NCBI RefSeq assembly: GCF_001183985.1
Contig: NZ_LFZW01000001.1
Span: 5,074,705-5,138,704 of the forward strand
Source of the DNA: Peribacillus loiseleuriae
Lineage (GTDB): Bacteria > Bacillota > Bacilli > Bacillales > DSM-1321
Length of the DNA stretch: 64,000 nt
Direction of reading: 5' to 3'
A model generated the notes under the pieces. It was given only the letters and a program-made list of their open reading frames with translations, was not told where the DNA came from and did no database searches. The first letter of the stretch is position 1, and each line of letters begins with the position of its first letter. Below are positions 56,701 through 64,000 of this stretch, piece after piece. A program made the translations under genes and the position numbers.

Positions 56701-56913
56701 ATGACTAAAGTTCAGATTGGCACAGAATATATTACGCTAGGTCAATTTTTAAAATTAGCTGACATTATTCAAAGCGGCGGAATGGCTAAATGGTTTTTAA
56801 GTGAATACGAAATTTTTATCAACGGTGAATTAGATAATAGACGGGGAAAGAAACTTAGAGATGGCGACAAGATTGATATTCCTTCATTCGGTAGTTTTAC
56901 TATTACGCGTTAA
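56701..56913 (+). CDS. yaaA: S4-domain protein YaaA (RlbA type)
   Basis: 70 residues with the S4 RNA-binding pattern: YITLGQFLKLADIIQSGGMAKWFL, INGELDNRRGKKLRDGDKI. Linked to 50S assembly in relatives. Precedes recF by 20 bp as usual. Confidence 0.93.
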   Translation: MTKVQIGTEYITLGQFLKLADIIQSGGMAKWFLSEYEIFINGELDNRRGKKLRDGDKIDIPSFGSFTITR

Positions 56914-56933
56914 AGTAAAGGGAAGAAGCGCTT

Positions 56934-58052
56934 ATGTATATTGAACAACTAAAACTGAGAAACTATCGGAGCTATCAGGATATGGAACTTCACTTCGAAA
57001 ATAAGGTAAATGTCATTTTGGGAGAAAATGCCCAAGGGAAAACGAATGTGATGGAATCGATTTTCGTTTTAGCGATGGCAAAGTCTCATAGGACATCAAA
57101 TGATAAAGAACTTATTCGTTGGGATGAAGAATATGCTAAAATAGAGGGTAGGGTGAAAAAGAGAAATACCTCGATTCCACTTGAACTGGTTATATCAAAA
57201 AAAGGTAAAAAGGCAAAAAGCAATCATATTGAACAACAAAAATTAAGCCAATATGTTGGTAATATGAATGTGGTTATGTTTGCACCAGAAGACCTTCACC
57301 TAGTTAAAGGGAATCCGCAAGGCAGGCGCCGTTTCATTGATATGGAAATTGGCCAAGTATCTCCAGTTTACCTTCATGATATGAGTCAATATCAAAAAAT
57401 TCTACAACAAAGAAACCATTATTTGAAATTGCTCCAGACTCGTAAACAAGTCGATAAGACAATGCTCGATGTATTGACAGAACAATTTATACAATATGCA
57501 GTAAAAATATTACAAAGAAGATTTCAATTTCTTGCTTTGCTTCAAAAATGGGCTGAACCGATACATGCTGGAATCTCTCGCGGCTTAGAAGTGCTGAAAA
57601 TTGAATATAAACCATCCTTGGATGTATCAGAAAGTAGTAATTTGTCGAAAATGATAGAAGTATTCCAGGAAAAGTTTGTTAAAATTCAAGGGAGAGAAAT
57701 TGAACGGGGAATTACGCTTATAGGTCCACATCGTGATGACCTAGTTTTTTTTGTGAATGGACGAGATGTTCAAACATACGGATCTCAAGGTCAACAACGG
57801 ACAACAGCACTTTCTCTAAAGCTTGCTGAAATTGAATTAATTCATACAGAAATAGGGGAATATCCCATTTTATTATTAGATGACGTATTATCTGAATTAG
57901 ATGATTATCGCCAATCACACTTGTTAAATACCATTCAAGGGAAGGTTCAAACCTTTGTTACCACAACTTCTGTGGAGGGAATTGATCACCAAACCTTGCG
58001 CGAGGCTTCTACTTTCCATGTGAAACAGGGGAATGTGACTAAAGTAAAATGA
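56934..58052 (+). CDS. recF: DNA replication and repair protein RecF
   Basis: 372 residues. SMC-like ATPase: Walker [17 protein letters not shown]-loop region, signature [16 protein letters not shown], Walker [15 protein letters not shown]. Loads RecA at ssDNA gaps with RecO/R. ATG 56934. Adjacent to yaaA and remB, likely co-transcribed. Confidence 0.97.
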   Translation: MYIEQLKLRNYRSYQDMELHFENKVNVILGENAQGKTNVMESIFVLAMAKSHRTSNDKELIRWDEEYAKIEGRVKKRNTSIPLELVISKKGKKAKSNHIEQQKLSQYVGNMNVVMFAPEDLHLVKGNPQGRRRFIDMEIGQVSPVYLHDMSQYQKILQQRNHYLKLLQTRKQVDKTMLDVLTEQFIQYAVKILQRRFQFLALLQKWAEPIHAGISRGLEVLKIEYKPSLDVSESSNLSKMIEVFQEKFVKIQGREIERGITLIGPHRDDLVFFVNGRDVQTYGSQGQQRTTALSLKLAEIELIHTEIGEYPILLLDDVLSELDDYRQSHLLNTIQGKVQTFVTTTSVEGIDHQTLREASTFHVKQGNVTKVK

Positions 58053-58064
58053 TGGGGTGAATGC

Positions 58065-58316
58065 ATGTATCTTCATATTGGTGAGGACATTATAGTGAAG
58101 ACGGATGAGGTTATTGCAATTCTGGATAAAAATTTACTCAATTCATCTCCAATCATGGAGGAGTTTTTACAAGAAAGAGCGGAAGTCACGCAAAACTTAG
58201 CAAAGAGTTCGATCAAATCAATCATTATTACAAATGCGATTGTTTATTATTCACCTCTTGCATCGGCAACGTTAAAACGGCGGTCATTACAACGAACGAT
58301 ATTAATTAATGAATAG
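58065..58316 (+). CDS. remB: RemB/DUF370 DNA-binding regulator
   Basis: 83 residues: MYLHIGEDIIVKTDEVIAI, then ITNAIVYYSPLASATLKRR. Paralogue of RemA, the matrix-gene regulator. SD GGGGTGA. Twelve bases after recF. Confidence 0.93.
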   Translation: MYLHIGEDIIVKTDEVIAILDKNLLNSSPIMEEFLQERAEVTQNLAKSSIKSIIITNAIVYYSPLASATLKRRSLQRTILINE

Positions 58317-58502
58317 ACAAGAAAAGCGGGTAGATGTGCCGAAGAGGAACTTCAGCATTTCCACATCCTGCGAAGATCCAACAGGTAGATGTTATTTGAA
58401 CTCAAGTAGTTAGGCGCTGGACACTAAAACTACTTTTTTAAAATATATGATTTTATTTTTGAACAAACAAACAAATGAATGTAAAAAGAAAAGTGTAGGT
58501 GA

Positions 58503-60437
<1,935 letters not shown>

Positions 60438-60441
60438 TCAT

Positions 60442-60551
60442 TAGAGGCTGTCCCAAACTAAGGAATCAAACCCCCACAATTAACTATATACATTTATAAA
60501 TTAGTGTATGAGCGCTATAACTGCGTGTGGGGGGAGGCTCCTATTGGGATA
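60442..60551 (+). repeat. dispersed repeat family 2, copy e
   Basis: Starts TAGAGGCTGTCCC, centre TAACTATATACATTTATAA, ends GGGGGAGGCTCCTATTGGGA. The most diverged copy. Occupies the gyrB-gyrA gap. Confidence 0.55.
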
Positions 60552-60620
60552 TTCTCTATACATATCGCCCTACTAGTTAAACAAACTTAGGTCATAGCTT
60601 TAAATAAGGAGGTCTGCTCC

Positions 60621-63140
60621 ATGTCAGAAAACCAAAGAGAAAATGTTCAAGAAATTAATATTAGTACCGAAATGAGAACTTCATTTTTAGATTATGCAAT
60701 GAGTGTTATTGTTTCAAGGGCTTTACCTGATGTCAGGGACGGCCTAAAGCCAGTGCATCGAAGAATTCTTTATGCAATGAATGATCTCGGCATGACATCT
60801 GATAAACCATTTAAGAAATCAGCACGTATTGTTGGAGAAGTTATCGGTAAGTACCATCCGCACGGTGACGCCGCGGTGTATGAAACGATGGTTCGAATGG
60901 CTCAGCCATTCAACTATCGTCATATGCTTATAGATGGCCATGGGAACTTTGGTTCCGTTGATGGTGATCAGGCTGCAGCCATGCGTTATACAGAAGCGAG
61001 ATTATCGAAAATTTCAATGGAACTACTCCGTGATTTGAATAAAGATACAATTGATTACCAGGATAACTATGATGGTTCTGAAAAGGAACCCATTGTTATG
61101 CCAGCTCGGTTCCCGAACTTACTAGTAAATGGATCATCTGGTATTGCAGTTGGGATGGCAACGAATATTCCTCCGCATCAATTAGGAGAAGTGATTGATG
61201 GCGTCTTGGCTTTGAGTAAAAACCCTGATATTACTATTGCAGAATTAATGGACTACATTCCAGGTCCAGATTTCCCAACAGCGGGTTATATTTTGGGTCG
61301 CAGTGGTATACGAAAGGCCTATGAAACTGGAAGAGGTTCCATTATTCAACGAGCAAAAGTGGAAATAGAAACAAAATCAAATGGCAAACAAGTAATTCTG
61401 GTTACTGAAATTCCTTATCAAGTAAATAAGGCAAGACTCATTGAAAAAATTGCTGAACTTGCTCGTGATAAAAAGATTGAAGGTATTACAGACTTACGAG
61501 ATGAATCAGACCGAAACGGCATGCGAATTGTCATGGAAGTTCGGAAAGATGCTAATGCCAATGTGTTATTGAATAACTTATATAAACACACTTCTATGCA
61601 GACGACATTTGGGGTTAACTTGCTTGCCCTTGTGGATGGACAACCAAAAGTATTGAATTTAAAACAATGTTTGTATTACTACTTAGAGCATCAAAAGGTA
61701 GTCATTCGTCGAAGAACTGAATTTGAATTACGAAAAGCGGAAGCTCGTGCTCATATTCTTGAAGGCTTACGAATTGCCCTTGATAATCTGGATGCCATTA
61801 TTAAATTAATCCGTGGATCACAAACGACGGATATTGCTCGCGATGGATTAATGACGCAATTCTCGCTTTCCGAAAAACAAGCTCAAGCAATCTTGGATAT
61901 GCGATTACAACGTTTGACTGGACTAGAGCGTGAAAAGATTGAAGAAGAATATCAAGCCTTAGTTGCACTTATAGCTGAATTAAAGGCTGTACTCGCTGAT
62001 GAGGAAAAGGTATTGCACATTATACGTGAAGAGTTGCTTGAAATTAAAGAACGCTTCAATGATGTACGTCGTACTGAAATTTTGATGAGTGGATTTGAAA
62101 GTATTGAAGATGAAGATTTAATACCAGTAGAAACAACGATCGTAACTTTGACGCATAAAGGGTATATTAAACGATTACCTGTATCCACTTACCGTAGTCA
62201 AAAACGGGGTGGACGTGGGATACAAGGAATGGGAACGAATGAAGATGATTTCGTAAACCATCTTTTAACTACGTCTACACATGATACGCTGTTATTCTTC
62301 ACGAATAAAGGAAAAGTATACCGTGCAAAGGGGTATGAAATTCCTGAATACGGTCGAACTGCAAAAGGTTTACCTTTAATCAATTTATTAGAGGTTGAAA
62401 AAGGGGAATGGGTAAATGCCATTATTCCAGTTAAAGAATTTACTGACGGCGATTACCTATTCTTTACGACGAAGTTTGGTATTTCTAAACGGTCGCCATT
62501 ATCTTCTTTTGCTAACATTCGTAATAACGGTTTAATTGCCGTAGGGTTAAACGAAGGTGATGAATTGATTTCTGTCCGTCTTACAGATGGTGAGAAACAA
62601 ATCGTCATAGGCACCAAAGACGGTATGCTGATTAGATTCCCTGAAACGGATGTTCGTTCTATGGGGCGGACTGCAGCTGGGGTTAAGGGAATTTCCTTAA
62701 GGAAAGACGATGAAGTTATTGGCATGGAGATTCTGGAAGAGAGTGAAGAGGTTCTCATTGTCACCAAATTTGGTTATGGGAAGAGGACACCTGCTGAAGA
62801 GTACAGAATTCAAAGTCGTGGTGGGGTCGGAATTAAAACCTGCAATGTAACTGATAAAAATGGTGAGCTAGTTGCTGTAAAAACAGTAACTGGGGAAGAA
62901 GATATCATGATTATCACTGCAGAGGGAGTATTGATCCGTATGGCAGTTGGAGATATCTCAACGACTGGTCGAAATACTCAGGGTGTTAAACTTATCCGTC
63001 TTGAAAATACGGAAAATGAATTCGTAGCTACAGTTGCAATGGCTGAACGTGAAGAAGAAAAAGAGAATGAAGACAATCCTGATGAAGGACAGTCAGAAGC
63101 TATTGATGAAATAACTGAAGTAAATGACACGGAAGAATGA
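60621..63140 (+). CDS. gyrA: DNA gyrase subunit A
   Basis: 839 residues. Catalytic region with [19 protein letters not shown], quinolone-determining stretch [14 protein letters not shown] (Ser replaced by Ala at the usual Ser position before [11 protein letters not shown]), catalytic Tyr in [11 protein letters not shown], and the C-terminal beta-pinwheel with GyrA box QKRGGRGI. Acidic tail. ATG 60621 with SD GGAGGTC. Confidence 0.98.
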   Translation: MSENQRENVQEINISTEMRTSFLDYAMSVIVSRALPDVRDGLKPVHRRILYAMNDLGMTSDKPFKKSARIVGEVIGKYHPHGDAAVYETMVRMAQPFNYRHMLIDGHGNFGSVDGDQAAAMRYTEARLSKISMELLRDLNKDTIDYQDNYDGSEKEPIVMPARFPNLLVNGSSGIAVGMATNIPPHQLGEVIDGVLALSKNPDITIAELMDYIPGPDFPTAGYILGRSGIRKAYETGRGSIIQRAKVEIETKSNGKQVILVTEIPYQVNKARLIEKIAELARDKKIEGITDLRDESDRNGMRIVMEVRKDANANVLLNNLYKHTSMQTTFGVNLLALVDGQPKVLNLKQCLYYYLEHQKVVIRRRTEFELRKAEARAHILEGLRIALDNLDAIIKLIRGSQTTDIARDGLMTQFSLSEKQAQAILDMRLQRLTGLEREKIEEEYQALVALIAELKAVLADEEKVLHIIREELLEIKERFNDVRRTEILMSGFESIEDEDLIPVETTIVTLTHKGYIKRLPVSTYRSQKRGGRGIQGMGTNEDDFVNHLLTTSTHDTLLFFTNKGKVYRAKGYEIPEYGRTAKGLPLINLLEVEKGEWVNAIIPVKEFTDGDYLFFTTKFGISKRSPLSSFANIRNNGLIAVGLNEGDELISVRLTDGEKQIVIGTKDGMLIRFPETDVRSMGRTAAGVKGISLRKDDEVIGMEILEESEEVLIVTKFGYGKRTPAEEYRIQSRGGVGIKTCNVTDKNGELVAVKTVTGEEDIMIITAEGVLIRMAVGDISTTGRNTQGVKLIRLENTENEFVATVAMAEREEEKENEDNPDEGQSEAIDEITEVNDTEE

Positions 63141-63150
63141 TAAATAAACG

Positions 63151-63183
63151 GGACACGAGTCAATTGACTCGTGTCCTTTTTTT
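63151..63183 (+). terminator. terminator of gyrA
   Basis: Perfect 26-bp palindrome GGACACGAGTCAA/TTGACTCGTGTCC followed by seven T. Confidence 0.92.
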
Positions 63184-63206
63184 GAAGAGTACATGCTTTA
63201 AATAAG

Positions 63207-63311
63207 TTTTATCCCGGTTTAACAGGCTGTAATACTCCCACCTCCTTTTTTGTGAGAGAATCAAGAAAAAGTAGGTGGGGGATGAAGAAAACCACTGAAG
63301 GAAGTTTCATT
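63207..63311 (-). repeat. dispersed repeat family 3, copy c
   Basis: Inverted relative to 29098 and 36119. Minus strand: GAAACTTCCTTCAGTGG, CATCCCCCACCTACTTTTTC, CGGGATAAAAC at the end. Confidence 0.7.
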
Positions 63312-63441
63312 TTATGGACATCCATGCCTGAATGAGGCCAATTTCACTTTATGCCGATACAACACTTGTATTAAATACTACATGGTTTTTCTTCATATTA
63401 TGGTAGCGCAACAAATGGATGCAGATTAAGAGGTGAGGACT

Positions 63442-63592
63442 TTGCTAGTTAAAACAAAAAAACTTAGTAGAAAGATGTATTCTTAGTAAAGGTATTAACG
63501 GATTTACAAGTCATCCAATACTGAATAAAAAAACGATTCTAACAGAAGATTTGTTAGAAATATTTAAAATGTGTGTTCAAAAAAGAGGATAA
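63442..63592 (+). pseudogene. possible Spo0E-like phosphatase remnant
   Basis: TTG 63442 with SD GAGGTGAGGA begins LVKTKKLSRKMYS. A frameshift leads to SKGINGFTSHPILNKK and LTEDLLEIF. The pattern (basic helix with R-K-M, then KG..SH..L, then a second helix) recalls the small Spo0E family. It ends inside a family 1 repeat at 63570. The match is weak. Confidence 0.3.
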
Positions 63593-63709
63593 AATGAGCC
63601 AAGAAGTTCGAGAAGCGATTGAGCATATAAGTAATACGTGAGGAACGAAGAGACAGAGCGGCGAAGAAGTTCAACAGCTATTTTTACTGGATCTTTTGAA
63701 CACGCACTA
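63570..63709 (-). repeat. dispersed repeat family 1 (MITE-like), copy d
   Basis: Inverted copy: left end GTGTGTTCAAAAAAGAGGAT, right end GGATCTTTTGAACACGCACT. Sits between gyrA and the rRNA promoter. The stretch 63710-63875 shows nothing else. Confidence 0.8.
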
Positions 63710-63875
63710 AAAGTAAATAGCACTAATAAATGTTTGGTATAAATAGATGGGTATCCTTTTTAAATATTTAATTCAAATAAAGCTTGTAATTTAAAAAGGT
63801 ACCATATATAATAATAAAGTCGTCAACAGGTGATAGTAAATTTGAAAAAGACTTCACCAAAAAGAAAATAAAGTG

Positions 63876-63904
63876 TTGACCTCAACAATGAAATGTGATA
63901 TATT
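63876..63904 (+). promoter_or_regulatory. rRNA operon promoter
   Basis: -35 TTGACC (63876), 17-bp spacer, -10 TATATT (63899-63904). The rrnO position after gyrA, as in B. subtilis. Confidence 0.8.
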
Positions 63905-64000
63905 AATAAAGTTGCTTCTGAGAGAAACGACAAGCATTGCTCTTTGAAAACTGAACAAAACAAAGCGCCAACGTTTAAATTTAAGTGAGTACACACTATA
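63905..64000 (+). other. rRNA operon leader (pre-16S), truncated by window end
   Basis: Contains TTGCTCTTTGAAAACTGAAC at 63937-63956, the conserved antitermination (boxA-like) sequence found before 16S rRNA in Bacillaceae. The 16S gene itself would start beyond the window. Confidence 0.75.

Noticed and set aside
58012..58035. parS-like sequence in the recF end (TTTCCATGTGAAACA)
   Set aside because: Three mismatches including the central CG; ParB binding is unlikely.

Overview
The window is the replication-origin region of a low-GC, spore-forming Bacillaceae chromosome. The evidence is the order rpmH-rnpA-yidC-jag-mnmE-mnmG-rsmG-noc-parA-parB on one side of oriC and dnaA-dnaN-yaaA-recF-remB-gyrB-gyrA on the other. 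An rRNA operon promoter and leader sit at the right edge. A yyaC homologue, a sporulation-type sensor kinase and the complete walRKHIJ-htrA-rlmH cluster fit this. I cannot name the genus.

Layout. 1-4.7 kb: codBA for cytosine uptake and deamination, behind a leader that reads as a PyrR-controlled attenuator; a Schlafen/RecG-type ATP-binding protein with a heptad repeat tract; a lipoprotein cyclophilin. 4.8-19.5 kb: an accessory stretch directly downstream of rlmH, divided by six same-orientation copies of the rlmH 3' end. Each interval carries one self-contained unit: an unknown protein; MerR/GNAT/amine oxidase; alkylation repair ada-alkA-ogt with a broken PEP-mutase-like gene; a nucleoside uptake and phosphorolysis set; a sensor kinase. 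This looks like an array of SCC-type (rlmH-targeted) cassettes without visible recombinase genes. 19.5-30 kb: rlmH, a DnaA-box cluster, htrA, walJIHKR, an M23 peptidase and four tRNA genes. 30-42 kb: a decayed purA at its ancestral place, dnaB, rplI, gdpP, yybS, rpsR-ssb-rpsF, ychF, a DUF951 gene, mscS, yyaC and a DUF554 gene. 42-53 kb: parB, parA, noc, rsmG, mnmG, mnmE, jag, yidC, rnpA, rpmH, with a parS in parB and another in walK. 53-64 kb: bipartite oriC around dnaA, then dnaN to gyrA and the rrn promoter.

The core genes cooperate in initiating replication (DnaA, DnaB, DnaN, gyrase, RecF, SSB), segregating the origin (ParAB-parS, Noc) and controlling the cell wall (WalRK, M23 peptidase). 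Three families of short dispersed repeats occupy many intergenic gaps, including beside oriC, on both sides of noc and between gyrB and gyrA.

Main points for follow-up: the SCC-like attachment-site array with a duplicated cassette end; the purA remnant; the PyrR leader on codBA; a DeoD-family enzyme lacking the usual Asp204/Arg217 pair; and DnaA-box clusters outside oriC.
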